Shown: positions 45,812-57,788, counted from the stretch's first letter. The stretch: 64,000 nt of DNA from Lantana camara (GCA_037501455.1 CM074864.1:22066001-22130000); one strand, 5' to 3'. Program-made: numbers and translations. The notes: generated from the sequence alone by a model not told the origin.

Positions 45812-46921
45812 TGACGAGCTCTTCGAAAGCCCTAAGGTGGTTGCCGGAGAAAATCCCCGGAGCTAGTCCCGCCGTTGTGCCGCCGCTATACAGCCCCGAT
45901 CCACCGCCAAACGGTCGAATCAAGAGTCGTGTGATCAAAGGCTACTAGTTCTCACCGTTACGAACAACTTTCGTGAAGAGCCCGAGGCCAAAAGATCACC
46001 GGAAAAGGCCCCCGTTGGACGCCGAAGTTTCTGCCGCCGCACGCCTCCCCGGAACCACCACCTACGGCCAAAAGTCACCCAAAATGATGCCAAACGGACT
46101 TAGGGGGTCGGAAAAGGGTAGGAAACACCAACCTTGGTCCGAAAAAGCCGCCAGAAGGCGGCGAAACTCGCCGCTACAGTGCCGGGCCACCGCCGCCGTA
46201 AGCTTTGGCCGGCGCGTGCGGCCCCCTCACCACCCCGATGGCGGCGCCACCTGCACAGAAAGAAACGTCGGGAAGTCCCCTCACCAGGCCTGGGGCGCGT
46301 GTCGCCGGAAGACGGCCGGAAGCCGCCGCGAACGGAAGGCGAAGTGGCTGCTCCGCCACCCCTGCCTGCACGTCTGAAAAATGGCGATATCTCCGCCGTT
46401 GCTTGTCGGTTGGTCGAGTTCTTGGTACGGTTGTGACCGCGTCGTCAAGCTCTCCGAAATGGACTATTGGTTCGTCGAATTCCGTCGAGAAACGGGCAAG
46501 TTTGATTAGTGTGTGAAATCACACCTTGGGTGTGTCTGCATAACGTAGAGAGAGAGAGAGCGGGAGAAGAGAGAGAGAGCAGCTGATCCGTTTGCTCGAA
46601 AAACGAGGGTCTGGGAGTTTTCTCCCGCGCGCGAAAAACGAACGGTAGAAGGGGCAAATGATGTCAGAATAGGGCAAACTTAGAGTCTACGGACTCGTTT
46701 CGATGGCCCGAACGCGTTTAATGGGTCAAAGAGGTCAAAATCTCGATCGAACGAGCAGTGACCGAAAAACCCCTAAAAAGAGAAAATTACAAAAAGGCCC
46801 CTAAACTCTTAAAAAAGTTCAAAATAGGGCCACACAAAACACAAAATCACATAATTAAACACATAAAAAAGTTGAAATGAGGCGTACCATATAAGTCGGA
46901 CGAACGGGATGTTACATGGAT

Positions 46922-47643
46922 ATTCTGCACAGTCACGCTACGGGGCTCCTGAACCTGCTGATATTCGTGCTTGTTTCTCGCCTTCCAGATGTTCCAAATT
47001 GTAGCCAAAGTAACAACCCACCAAGGCCACTCCACTTCCAACTGGTGTTTCCATCCTGACTTGCTAAGAAATTCCCACCAGTCACAACCTCTGAGATCCA
47101 TCAGTTCAGTCGAGTTATCTGGAACAACAATTAACTCCCAAATGCTCGCCGACGCTGGGCATCTAAACAACAAGTGCACAATGTCTTCACGGCCATTCCG
47201 AGACCGATTGCATTGATCCAAGAGTCCAAATTTCTGATCAAATTTAAGAGCATTTAATAAACTGTTATGCTTACAAATCCATAGGAAGAACTTGAGCTTT
47301 TGAGGACAAGGAATCTTCCATATTTTCCTCCATCTACTATCTTTGTGTTGCCCAGGCTCGCTTAGCAATTGGTAAGCTGAATGCACCAACAACTTACCAT
47401 TCGATGTCTTTGTCCAAATCAATCTGTCCAGCTCCATGCTATTTCCTAAAGGGATAACCTGAATCTCAGTTGCCACAGCTTCTTGGATTAGTGTTCTAAG
47501 CCTAGCAAAATCCCACACCCTGTTCTCATTGATAATATCTCCCACCAACATATCATCGTCTCCGTGGTCAATACCTCCCCCTTGACGCTCGCGCAATGTA
47601 TCCGCTGAAAGCCATCTATCATCCCATAGCCACACATTATCAC
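46922..47643 (-). pseudogene. LINE (minus), zinc-binding region after the reverse transcriptase
   Basis: The minus-strand frame (47635 to 46922) encodes NVWLWDDRWL, then WRKIWKIPCPQKLKFFLWIC and DIVHLLFRCPASASIWEL. This is the zf-RVT region that lies between RT and RNase H in plant L1-type LINEs. The open frame runs on into solo LTR C only by chance. At 47639-47643 (ATCAC) it is interrupted by composite element E and resumes at 57718, where GHGCWWCIGVGDNVWLWDDR joins in frame across the insertion. RT and endonuclease parts are not in the window. Confidence 0.88.
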
Positions 47644-47672
47644 TGTAACGCCCCGACTTTTCGGCCGTACAA
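47644..47672 (+). mobile_element. 29-bp stub of E's 5' LTR
   Basis: It matches the first bases of E's 3' LTR (ACGCCCCGA, TTTTTCGGCCGTAC) with one or two changes, then switches abruptly to inverted D gag sequence. Confidence 0.75.
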
Positions 47673-48082
47673 ACTCATGCACGAAGGTCTCCCAAGTGAA
47701 CTCCATGCCATTCCTCTCGAGTCTGGATCGAACTCCCTTGAGCCAGTTAGTTGCCTGTCCCTGAATGAATCGAGCAGTACAAACAGCCTTGTCCTGAGAA
47801 CTCCCTGGGCAAATCTCCCAAATAACACTGATCTCAGCTAACCACTCCTCAGCCTTAATATCATCTCCTCCAAACCACTTAGGAGGGTTGTTGTTCCGAA
47901 ACTCCCTATACACAGCTGAGATAGTACCATCCTGACCATCAACTGGTGGTGTCTGCTGTCTCTGATTCTGTTGTAACTGATTGAGAAGTGCCTGAACAAT
48001 ATTCTCCGCATTCAGTGGTGGTGGCGGAGGCGGATTAGGCGCATCCGGGGAAACCTCTCGATCACGGCGTTTAGGAGGAATC
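47673..48082 (-). pseudogene. N-terminal gag fragment of element D
   Basis: The minus strand encodes IPPKRRDREVSPDAPN, then VYREFRNNNPPKWFGGDDIK, AEEWLAEISVIWEICPGSSQ and GMEFTWETFVHEF. This is the beginning of the retrotrans_gag domain, as in elements F and G. The homologous start codon is ATT instead of ATG, preceded by TCTTTAG|G, the remnant of the acceptor-like site seen before gag in A, F and G. The frame is open for about 137 codons and then fuses to the E LTR stub at 47672. Zinc knuckles and pol are absent. Confidence 0.82.
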
Positions 48083-48330
48083 CTAAAGATCTCAACAATT
48101 CCAGTACAGGTATATGCATGTCGGTCAGTAAATGCTCATGTCGCTTAATAAATCAAGCAAAGCACCAAAGAAATGTAATACTTCACGTAATGTAAATTCG
48201 GCAAGGTGATGGAAATTCAAATGCATAGCCTATCAAACTTCGATGTATATGTACACATAACCAAGTTGTCCTATGCCGTACAACCTAGACAGACTCGATA
48301 CGACACTAGAGCTCGGTTTTGCAACCTAGA

Positions 48331-48342
48331 GCTCTGATACCA
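48331..48342 (-). other. tRNA-Met primer binding site of element D
   Basis: The complement reads TGGTATCAGAGC, 8 bp after the D LTR end. Confidence 0.88.
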
Positions 48343-48875
48343 CTTAAGGATGTAGCACCCCAGACGGAGGATACCACATCCCCCGCACTAGGACTCAGAC
48401 TCGGTCATGAAATAGAAAGTCCATGCCCGAATCCGAATCATAGCGAACGGGAGACCAACTCACACACTAGGCCAGGCGGATCTAACTTGACAAACTCAGA
48501 GTGCGGAAGCAATTAAAACCAACAATAATAGATAGCGGAAGCATTTAAAACAAAACCTATAAAGCAGGTGGCGGGTTTAACTAGCATAGATACCTAATCC
48601 CGAATATCAACATACATAGCAGGTGACGGGTTCAACTAGCATAGATACCTAGTCCCGAATATCAATCCATAATCCAACATAGTAAACAACATAAATATCA
48701 TCAATATCTAATAACATCCAAATACTAACTTACTAACCCCACATGGGTTTAAGTCTAAGTAGAACATAAACATAACCTTCAAGTATGAAACATAAATACA
48801 TAACAAAAGTAAAGTATGCGACAAATGCATCCTAACTCCAACTAGACTGACATGTGTAACTCAGAAGACTCACTT

Positions 48876-48950
48876 CCGCCTAGCTCAAGCCAAAAGAACC
48901 TGCAACTAAAAGATAAAACGAGGGGTCAGTCAACTGACTGTGTGAGGGGG
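48876..48950 (-). promoter_or_regulatory. Branch-point stem-loop and acceptor module, LTR D
   Basis: Minus strand: CTCACACAGTCAGTTGACTGACC, with CTGAC as complement of 48925-48929. A T-rich tract and GTTGCAG|G follow (AG at 48900-48901), then GCTAGGCGG. Confidence 0.5.
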
Positions 48951-50141
48951 CTAACGCACACCCACAATATATATATAGAGCACAACACATAAAATAAGGG
49001 TGGACTCATGAACCGAGGATAGGTGTTGCATTACTAAAACATTTCGAAATAACCCAAATAGATATAGATATAAGTTTAGAAAGCATTTTCAGAAAAGACT
49101 CTGTCCCGATTCATAATTCCCATAACATATGCTCGGCGAGTACGAGCTTCCAACCTTTACTCCTCATAACAGAACAGAATGAAAATACAGAAATAAATCC
49201 CTCCTCAACTCCAATTATGGAAGAGCCACGTGTTGGCCCTAACCATCCATACATACATACCCACAAGGGGTTGCGAACCCACAAGTGCCCTCCCCGGCTG
49301 TACATCGAAGGCTCGAGATATCACGCCTCCCCTATCTCCCTGAGTCGCGCAATGATACCTCAAATGGAACTAGCACAGTGGCTTATCCGACGGCCCTATG
49401 CTGTAGCGGTCTCCACTCGTACCAGCTCCTGGATCCACATAACATAACATACATACATATGCCAATATTTCGTGGCAACTCGCTACAAAATCATAAGATA
49501 TCAGAGTTTTCCCAAAATAGCTTACATATGCCTTAATACTTAATTTTCTTTCAAAAACCAAGGATGGTCCACAAGGTCATATTCATATCATATCCAACAC
49601 ATATCTAATCATACATAGTATATAACTGCATGCGGGGATTGAAATCATCATATTAAGGCCATAGTTCGCTTAACTATACAAAAATCCTAAACCTCATCTC
49701 GTGCAAGTAGAGTCTGAGAGTGTGAAGGGCCAAACACTTTAAACTACGGGCCCACCGGCACCACCAAACTCTGTGATAAGACATGTAGAAACCCAGACTT
49801 AAACTCTATATGAAACAAGTAAGACGCACGGCATATCAAGAGATGAATGATATGTAATATGGAATGAAGTGTACTCATGGGTCACGTAGCATAGTTCACA
49901 TATTCCACCAAATCGTACAATTAACGAAGTATTAAGGTTTAACAATGCATTATGGAATGATATGAATCACCTAGGTCAAGTAGCATAACACAGAACAAAC
50001 TTTCATACAAAGTTATTCAATTAAAATGACGTATTATCATCAAGGATTACAATTGACGTCATATCATAACATATAATTCATAAAGCAACCCAAACAGATC
50101 AAGAAAACACGGAGAAGGAAAGTGTAAAGTGTAACAGTAGC

Positions 50142-50340
50142 TCCGGAACGGCCATTCCCATGTATAACTAAGCATGGGAACGGTCGTTCCCAGAACCCAC
50201 CTAGCGAGCATGGGAACGGCCGTTCTGATCTCTAGGCAAAAACGGGAACGACCCTTCCCGTTCTCGCATGCTGACGTCAGCCCTTGGCGGGAAGGGCCAT
50301 TCTCGGCACCAAGGCCAAACGGGAACGCCCGTTCCGGCCA
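50142..50340 (-). repeat. Six palindromes GGGAACG-NN-CGTTCCC in LTR D
   Basis: Copies lie near 50142, 50174, 50210, 50240, 50283 and 50319. Same motif type as in A and G, though the LTR around it differs. About 480 bp separate the cluster from the donor-like site. Confidence 0.8.
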
Positions 50341-50810
50341 GATCTGGGCGTCTGTCTTGTGCAGAAGCTTCATAGCTTCGGGAAGAAGACAACCATGGCC
50401 AAAAATATCCGATTTCACACCATTTAAACCATAAAATTTTCACGAAAATCATATATATCTTCACATAAATCATGCTTATCACATAAATATCAATTTAGCT
50501 CAAGAACAAGGGTGGTTTTGACCAAAACTCAGACAACCCATTTTCATGAAAATCAAGCTTCAACCATGGAAAGATGTATCCAATCTCACTCCCTATCATA
50601 CCATTAACAACTACAGCACATATTCAACATGGATAAACACATACTCATGCTCAAGAACTCAAGGATCCATCATATAGATAATATTCTTCAAGTTGGGTAT
50701 GAATCACCATTTTCACAAGACTTCCTCATACAAGCTCATACATTTAATTTCAAGCTAGGATTCATAGATAGAAATGAAATACACATCAAGGGAAATCCGT
50801 AGCTTACCTT

Positions 50811-50820
50811 GGCTCTTGAA
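50811..50820 (-). promoter_or_regulatory. Donor-like splice site in LTR D
   Basis: Minus strand CCAAG|GTAAGC, with the intron side at 50817, is a near-consensus donor about 140 bp after the TATA box. Confidence 0.6.
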
Positions 50821-50953
50821 ATGATGAAGAAACAAGGGAGATATGAGCTCTTGAAGGTGTAGGAAAGTCTTAGATCTTCATCCTCTCTTGAAGCTCTCCA
50901 TGGAAGATATGTCTTGTGTGAAATGAGGTTTGAAATGAAATGAGAAGGGATAA

Positions 50954-50967
50954 GGCTATTTATATGG
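50954..50967 (-). promoter_or_regulatory. TATA box of LTR D
   Basis: The complement reads CCATATAAATAGCC, a strong plant TATA box upstream of a UTR-like stretch. Confidence 0.65.
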
Positions 50968-51500
50968 TGGCTAATAGTTTTAGGTCAAGGTTAGGGTTTC
51001 CAAGATATAATATGAGGCTAGAGGCTTTATTAGGATTTGGGCTCAAATAAATGACTTCCGGCCCAATAGGTCAAAATTAAAAGGTTCAAGGTTTAAACGG
51101 TTTTCGAAAAATATAAAGTAAATTCCGTTGGACCCGAATCACCGAATCAAGTCCAATGGTGGTGTCGAAATTCGAATTCGAATTCCCGAGCTCATATTGG
51201 TCCCGAATGACCCAAACTCACCTAACTTAAGTTAGGCCCAAAACACACAAATAGGTCCAAGTCCCATTTAAATCCTCCTCTAACAATTAATTTAAATTCA
51301 TCCAAATTCCCTTCTTAAGTTGTCATGCAAGAATTCATATTTTACCATTTCGGATTTTAGTCAATTAAGTCACATTTTCAATCAAAGTTGGAATTAAACA
51401 CATAAAAAGGGAATTAAATCACATGAGTGCGTAACGTAAACTCTCTCGTGACGCATACTTGTACGATTTATCGAACGGGGCATCACACTTCATCCTTAAG

Positions 51501-51512
51501 TGGTATCAGAGC
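51501..51512 (+). other. tRNA-Met primer binding site of element E
   Basis: TGGTATCAGAGC, only 14 bp from the D LTR terminus. E's own LTR end, which should precede it, is gone. Confidence 0.85.
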
Positions 51513-54500
51513 CCGGTTGTAAAACCGGTGTTCTTGTGAGTCAGTTTAGGTTGTACGGTATAGGAATAACATGTCAACATGTTCACTACATTGATTTTCA
51601 TTGTTAAATGACCCCATTTGCTAAAAGTTACTTAATATATGTGATTTGTTTTTTTTATTTCTTTGCTTTAGGTGTTGCATTTTGCAGTTCTTTTATGTGT
51701 TTATTGATCCAAATATGTGCCATGAGCATATCCTAATCCACATGCATCTATATTGGAGTTGAGTCTTTGGTTATAGAATGCTATCACGCTAACAAAATTA
51801 CTATCAACCTCAACTACAAGCCTCTTCTACTAAACCATTGAATGGATTATGGAGCCAATGGGATTTGAATGTCGGTTGTTGTATCTTCACGGCTTACGAA
51901 TAGAACTACATTTCATTGCTCGACATTGTTAGGGAAGGCTTTGGCCATGGAGAAGTTCATCAGTCTCATTCTCTCTACAACCCTCAGAGATTATCAATGT
52001 ACATGTATCATGAGGGCTCAATTTACTAACTTAAGGGATACGTGAGATAATGGGATAGGCGTGGAACTTTTCACCCTCAAACTATGAAGACACTTGGTGC
52101 GAGATCAGACCACTCTAAGTTCATCACTGTGACCCTTGAGGTTGAAGCAATCGATTAAAGACGATGGAGAAATTGGAAAGCTCATGGATGATAACCGTTT
52201 GGGATCTAGATGCAAGGTGTGTCAAAAGTCTCTTAATTAAGACGCAAGGAATAGAGGGCAATCAATCATGTGTCTCACAATGGGGCCAAGAAAGCTTAAT
52301 TGATATGACTACAAGTATGGATCAATGAATGGATGCAAAGCAAATACATCAAGGAGCATTGAAGAATTTAGGTTGTGTCATCCTCTTGGAACTTCGAGAC
52401 GTGGTGATACAAGGAAGAGAACAATCAAGGATAATAAAGCATCATCAACTACCGAACAATGTTCCACTTTACAACTCATGCTCACAACATTGGGATCAAA
52501 GGATAGGATGTTATGCTTAAACCCCCGCTATGGTGACAGGTTCATTGCATTCATAGCACGTGCATCATACATCGATTTGAATTATTCGAATTCTTGTCCT
52601 ATACATTTTAATATTGTAATTGCTAAATGGTTGTGGCATAATTCTTGTTGATATATGTGCTTTGATGATACAATTAATGGTTTGATGTCGCATCTCCCTT
52701 GTTGAGAATATGTGTATGCATTGAGCATCTTAACCCAACATGCATCGTTTTAGTGTTGACTTGTTAGGTTGCTTTCTCCATTTAATGCTCCAACTACTAC
52801 CTCAATCGGGCTCAACCAAATCGAAGTGGAAAAGAACCTTTTGATGATAAGGGTGAGATAGAGATGGAAATAGAATTTCAGAAAGTAAGGGGAGTTTGGA
52901 GTTGACTTCGGGGTGTTCGGATCAAACAAGAATAGAGAATAGGGTTCCAGACATCAAGAGAATTAGAAGAGAAGTTTAAGGGCAAAGGATTCAGATTACT
53001 ATTTTGATTAAAACCCTACCCAATGCAAATTGCTCAGTAAGAATTCCGATTAAGGAAGAATATCTAGAGCTCAATGTGTAAAGGCGAAATTTTTTAAGTG
53101 GGAGAGCACGACCAAGAGATAAACTTAAAATTCGAGGTTGTGCTCGAAGAAATATTTTAGTAGGAACAACAAAAAGGCAAACCATGGAAGACCTAGAAGC
53201 CCTAATGGTGGTGATCGGGAATGAATAAAACGGCCTTAACGGTTAAACCGTCAAAGTGAGAGTTAAGTTACTAGGTTCGGATTAAAGATTACCACGGGAT
53301 ATTGAGGAGATGGTTCGTTGAGCATTTCCATGTATAGAATTTAGATATTGGAAAATAATAGAATTATGGAGGAGCTTCAGCGAGACCGTTATGACAACTC
53401 GGGGAAAAGAAACCGAATCGGATTATCACATTCCGTGATGGCATCCGTAGAGGTTAATTTAACTAAGTATTGAAGGAGTTTGGACGACACCCAACGAAGT
53501 AAAACCTAACTTTGTCGTAAATCGTTTTTCCATGATGACTTGAAAGAAATTTGAGAAGAAAAGAATCGAAAGGAGTGATTATTGAAGGGCTTGGATCGAA
53601 CCTCAAGAATTATCAAGGAGACATGAATCATAAAGAACAACGATTCTAAATTCGAAAAAGTAGGATAAGACCCAATTTGGAAAGACGGGTTGATTGGATT
53701 AAGGCCAAACGAATAATCGAGAAGTAAAGAAGGTAACTGGGAGTAGGAGTCAGAACAGAATCAGGAATAAAATCAACTGAGGGTCTGTCTTTTTCTCAAT
53801 TGGGCACACACTAAGATATTGAATACAAGTCGAGAACCGACCCAACTTTTGGGCCAGACTATGCACCGGGGCAACGAAATTACCAACTTTGAGTTTTCTT
53901 ACTACGGTGAATGGTACATCAAACATTCATGGCATATGCATACATGCAATCCTAACTCAAATAAATTTTGGTGCTAAGTACTTGGTCACCGTTTGTGTTA
54001 ACCGCTTTTATGTGATTGTTGAATGATGTGCTTGATTTGTATCACCTGTTTCCTATGTGGTTTTGTAGTTGTTATATTTGATGCCTACTACTTTTTGCTT
54101 GTGTCTTTTTCGTGTTGTAACTGTTTTACGTTGTGTTACGTGAGAGTATTGGAGATTCCCTTGCCTTATTATTTGTGAGAGATGGGGTTCTCTCCTTGTT
54201 GTTCGAGAGACGGGGTTCTTGCCTTGTTGTTTGTGAGAGACGGGGTTCTCTACTTGTTGTCCGAGAGACGGGGTTCTCTCCTTCTTGTTCGAGTGATAGG
54301 GTTCTCTCCTTGTTGTTCGAGAGACGGGATTCTCCCCTTGTTGTTTGAGAGACGGGGTTCTCTTATTGTTTCTTGGACGACGAGGTTCTTCCGTTGTTGT
54401 TTGTTATCTGTTTAGCTTGCATCTGGTGGCGGCTTAGATTCTCAGGTGTTTAGGTTTTCGGTAAGACTAGGGTCGTGACTAGACAACAAGCTTCATGGAA

Positions 54501-54725
54501 TGCCTATGGAGACCCTTATTGCTTCTTCCGGACGATTCAAGCGTTCCAATATCGAATCATGACCAAGGTGTTTTGAAGACCCCTTTGTTGTTTGAAGATC
54601 TAGCCCGAACTAATTCGTGTGGAGGAGTAGCTAACCCTACGTGGGATGAACACGGGAAAGTTTTGTTTAGAGTCCAGTACTCGAGGCAGTGAATCCGAGG
54701 ACGGATTCTTTTAAGGGGGGGAGGT
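51513..54725 (+). other. Non-coding internal region of element E
   Basis: About 3.2 kb with no gag, protease, RT or integrase recognised and no open frame above 110 codons. A stretch near 52540-52570 (GCACGTGCATCATA) resembles the leader of element A at 18485-18505, so E and A are related families. E is therefore a large non-autonomous (LARD-like) element. It ends in a hairpin minisatellite and a polypurine tract (AAGGGGGGGAGG, near 54713-54724). Confidence 0.65.
54172..54400 (+). repeat. Hairpin minisatellite before the 3' LTR of E
   Basis: About eight copies of GAGAGACGGGGTTCTCTCC-type units with a 29-bp period, each with GAGA/TCTC arms around CGGGG. It is homologous to the shorter array of element A. 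Confidence 0.8.
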
Positions 54726-55506
54726 TATAACGCCCCGATTTTTCGGCCGTACAGGTATGACGTCACGAGGACGATGTTTGCACTTTTAATTACTTAAGTA
54801 TGCTTTACATGTTAATTTGTTACTTTTAAAGTTCTTATGTTATTTGAAATAATGTGAAATAATTGTTATGGAATTTAATTGAATTATTAAACATTATGCA
54901 CACGTGATTGAGATATGTGCCTTGTTGGAATCCGATTTGATTTTCGCTTTTCGTGAAAACTTGGTGTGAGTGAATTATATGTTTTATGATCATGTTTATA
55001 TGTTCGTTGCATGATCGTGATCTTGCATGTTTGAGTTTTTGGTTCGTTTGTGTGATCGGAACCAAAAAGGGGGCTAAAGAGCATTTAGCGTGCCTTGGAT
55101 TTCAGGCGGCATAACTTGAGCTAGGAAACTCAGATTCGAGTTCGGTCATCTCCATTAGACTCGTATCGATGATATGGATCTGATGGAACAAGCCTCATAT
55201 TTTTCTAAGACCATTTGAATCCCGAATTTCAACCGAAACGAGCACTTCACGCCTAAAATGACAACCATTGACTTTTCTTAAGACACGGGCCTATACTAAC
55301 ACACCTAGACCCCTAACCCCAAGACTTAACCCACTTGATACACTCTTTCTCTCCCTACTCAGCCTCCCCCCCCCCCCCCCACACGAACCACCCCTCTCCT
55401 ACACAAACCAAATCAACCAAAGAGGAAGAAAAGGAAGAGAAGAGGAAGAAAGAAGAAAGAACTATTCAACCCTTGAGATTTTGAGCTCATCTCTTCACCA
55501 TTTCTT

Positions 55507-55516
55507 GAAGGTAAGT
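55507..55516 (+). promoter_or_regulatory. Donor-like splice site in LTR E
   Basis: GAAG|GTAAGT, a perfect plant donor with the intron side at 55511. It follows about 130 bp of GA-rich UTR-like sequence. Confidence 0.65.
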
Positions 55517-55961
55517 TCATATTTGTTATGTATATCTCCTTGTGGTGATTTGAAGTTAGGATTTGCATGATTTCACCAAGTATTGAGCATGGTTTGATAT
55601 ATATAGTGAATAGTAAGGGTTTGTTGGATTTTGGAGATTCTAGCTTGTTTCTTTGGAATTTCTTTGAGCTTCTTGAGCATTAAATGATCCTAAGACATGT
55701 ATTTATGATTGTATGGACTTGTATTACATGATGGTTGAGGATTTAATAAGTTGCCATTAATGAAGCTTGAAGAGATGGATATGGTGTTTGAGTTCTAGAT
55801 GTCTTCCTTGTGATTTTGATGTTAGAATATGATCAAGCATGTATGTTTGAACTTATAGCCTTAATTTGTATGCTTTTGGTTGAGTTTTGAGTTGGTTACA
55901 TGCGTTTTTGCCCCTTTCTCATGACTTTGCCTTGTTTCCTGCGTTTTTTGGCTACTGACCC

Positions 55962-56055
55962 AAATCCACGGGGGTGGATTTGAGTCAGTGAAGTTTCTGA
56001 CCAGAATCCATGGGGGTGGATTTTTCCCTTTGGAAAAATCCATAGGGGTAGATTC
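55962..56055 (+). repeat. Three palindromes of the AAATCCAC-GGGGGTGGATTT type in LTR E
   Basis: Copies at 55962, 56005 and 56036. Unrelated to the GGGAACG motif but in the same LTR position, about 450 bp after the donor. Confidence 0.7.
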
Positions 56056-57210
56056 TGTCCAGCCGGTCCTTATTACTCCGGTTCCGTTTTTCTTGTTTCT
56101 CTTCGCTTGTTTATTCTTCTTCCATCTATTTATGATTCTTATGCTTTATTAACATGTATTATTAGGTGTTATGATTATTGTGTGGAATTCTTGGCTCGTG
56201 TTGATATGAACGATGAAAGATATGATACGATTGAACATGAGAGCACCATGTATTGAATGAACTATAATGGATTACTTGGCCATATGGCTTCATAACTTGA
56301 GCGCATCTCTTATTCATGTCATATCATGTTCATTGCATTGACGTGTGTCGTATATGGTTTATTTAGAGTCTCGTGTCTTACGACCACATCGTATTGTCTT
56401 TTGTACAGTTTTCTCCAAGGCGGAGACGTGCCGGGTTCATAGGTTACTCCCAAGTCTTCTTTTCTTCTTGGTATTGTTCAGTAAGGTGTAACAGGTGGGT
56501 TTTTCTTCTATTAGTTAAATAATGATTCGATATATCTCATTGTATAAGTTTTAAGCTAAAATATGTATATATTTATATCGAGTTATTTCAAAGGAGTCAT
56601 TGATTTCATGTTAAAGCCCTTTTCTTATCTATTGAATCCCTAACCTAATGTTTTGGCAAGACATGATCGAATGCACTGAATGGGGGCCCTGGAGCTATGT
56701 GTATGTGGCTATCTGGGGAAGCATGGGCTGACGGTGAACCCGTGCATACATTCCAATGCATGACAGCGATATCGTCCCTAACTGGGCCTTTGGGGAGTCA
56801 TGAACCTCACTGGCCACAATAATTGGGTGGACGGGTCTTTGGCCGAGTCCGTCCACTAACCGGAGGAAAAAGGAGTAAATGGTAATGAATGAATGATTGC
56901 GAATGATAATGAATGAATGAGTATGATTGATAATGAACGAACGAATGTTCCTTGATCACCAACCAATAAATGAATGAATAATGCACACACGAGGAGAAGG
57001 TTGGAGAATTCGTCCAATCGCCGGGCTCACGTAATAACCGCATGATTGTAATGAATGAATGAGCTTAATGGTTGTAACCCCGGGCGTTGTTTTCTTTGTT
57101 TTCACCCACTTGGAAAATGTTTTAAAAACCTCGTATGGGATTATGAATCGCATGTGTGTGTGCGCTTTAATTCTAGTAATGGTATGATATTAAACCCTGT
57201 TTTATACCCA

Positions 57211-57277
57211 TCAGTCTCTTAAAGACTGAACTCGGCCTTGTCTTCAGTTTTCTTGCAGGTTTGGAGTGCTAGGCGGG
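57211..57277 (+). promoter_or_regulatory. Branch-point stem-loop and acceptor module, LTR E
   Basis: TCAGTCTCTTAAAGACTGA is a 7-bp stem with a short loop. CTGAA at 57226 is a possible branch point. TTTTCTTGCAG|G follows (AG at 57257-57258), then GCTAGGCGGG. Confidence 0.5.
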
Positions 57278-57717
57278 GTTTCGAGTCTATCGAGTCTTGT
57301 GGTCAAGTCTGAGTCACTTCACACGCATCTTGTAAATTAAATAAGTTATACGATGAATGTATGAATTGTTACAATTATATTTTATGAATTCGGGATATGC
57401 ATTTAGGGATAGATTGAACCCATGAATTGTGATTTACGATTTATGAGTTGTGTTTGAATTTTTGGGACTAGGTATCTATGCTAGTTGAACCCGTCACTTA
57501 CTGCTTATATTATGATTATCGTTATGTTCTGCTTCCGTACGTGCATTTATTTGGTGGTTTTACCTTTTTGGTTTCGAAGTTTAGCTCCCGCCTAGCATAG
57601 CGAGTGAGTTGTGTCCCGTTCGCTCTGATTCGGCTTGTGTATGGATTACCCATTTCATATGCAGGTCGGGTCTGAGTGCGGGGGATGTGGCATCACACGC
57701 TTGGGCACTAAAATCAC

Positions 57718-57788
57718 CAACCCCAATACACCACCAACATCCATGTCCCAAGCTCTGAATGCTTTTAGTTATACCCTTCCATATCTAA
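57718..57788 (-). pseudogene. LINE (minus), short segment upstream of the zinc-binding region
   Basis: It joins 47643 across the ATCAC duplication to give GHGCWWCIGVGDNVWLWDDR in frame on the minus strand. This matches the W-x-G-x-G(D/N)...VW...D-x-W pattern that follows RT in plant L1 LINEs. One stop codon lies upstream in the segment. It is cut by element F at 57789. Confidence 0.75.

Larger units (their letters stand above)
43123..46916 (-). mobile_element. Solo LTR C (3.8 kb) inside the LINE
   Basis: In plus reading it runs TGTAACACC to GGGATGTTACA, flanked by the perfect duplication TGGAT (43118-43122, 46917-46921). It belongs to the same family as solo LTR B but in opposite orientation, with clear similarity around 45560-46060. 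A (CAGA)n microsatellite lies at 44207-44224 and GA/CT runs at 46548-46585. GC-rich open frames between 45480 and 46450 are leader sequence of the LTR, not genes. Confidence 0.88.
48351..51487 (-). mobile_element. 5' LTR of element D
   Basis: On the minus strand it starts TGTGATGCCCCG at 51487 and ends GGGGTGCTACA at 48351, about 3.1 kb. It has a TATA box, donor-like site, palindrome cluster and branch-point module in the common order. Beyond its first 50 bp it differs from the E LTR, so D is a separate family. Confidence 0.85.
47644..57712 (+). mobile_element. Composite element E with an inverted fragment of element D
   Basis: The outer boundaries are TGTAACGCCCCG at 47644 and a mutated end CACTAAA at 57712, flanked by ATCAC (47639-47643, 57713-57717). 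It inserted into the LINE. E consists of 29 bp of its 5' LTR start, then an inverted piece of D (47673-51487), a short junction, E's own primer site and internal region, and a full 3' LTR. Almost all of E's 5' LTR is replaced. Confidence 0.78.
54726..57712 (+). mobile_element. Element E 3' LTR
   Basis: It starts TATAACGCCCCG (TG changed to TA) after the polypurine tract and ends GGGCACTAAA, a decayed form of GGGTGCTACA; length 2987 bp. A run of C lies near 55367-55380. It shows the common donor, palindrome and branch-point layout. Confidence 0.8.

Noticed and set aside
45480..46660. Overlapping open frames of 60-134 codons rich in R, P and A
   Set aside because: They lie within solo LTR C, overlap on both strands, have GC-rich biased composition and match no family I know.
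46847..47635. 262-codon minus-strand frame as an independent host gene
   Set aside because: Its sequence is the zinc-binding region of a LINE, and its end runs into a solo LTR by chance.
54133..54415. 71- and 77-codon repeat proteins (RRGSLLVV repeats)
   Set aside because: They are translations of a 29-bp minisatellite. There is no start context, and the repeat is non-coding in the related element A.
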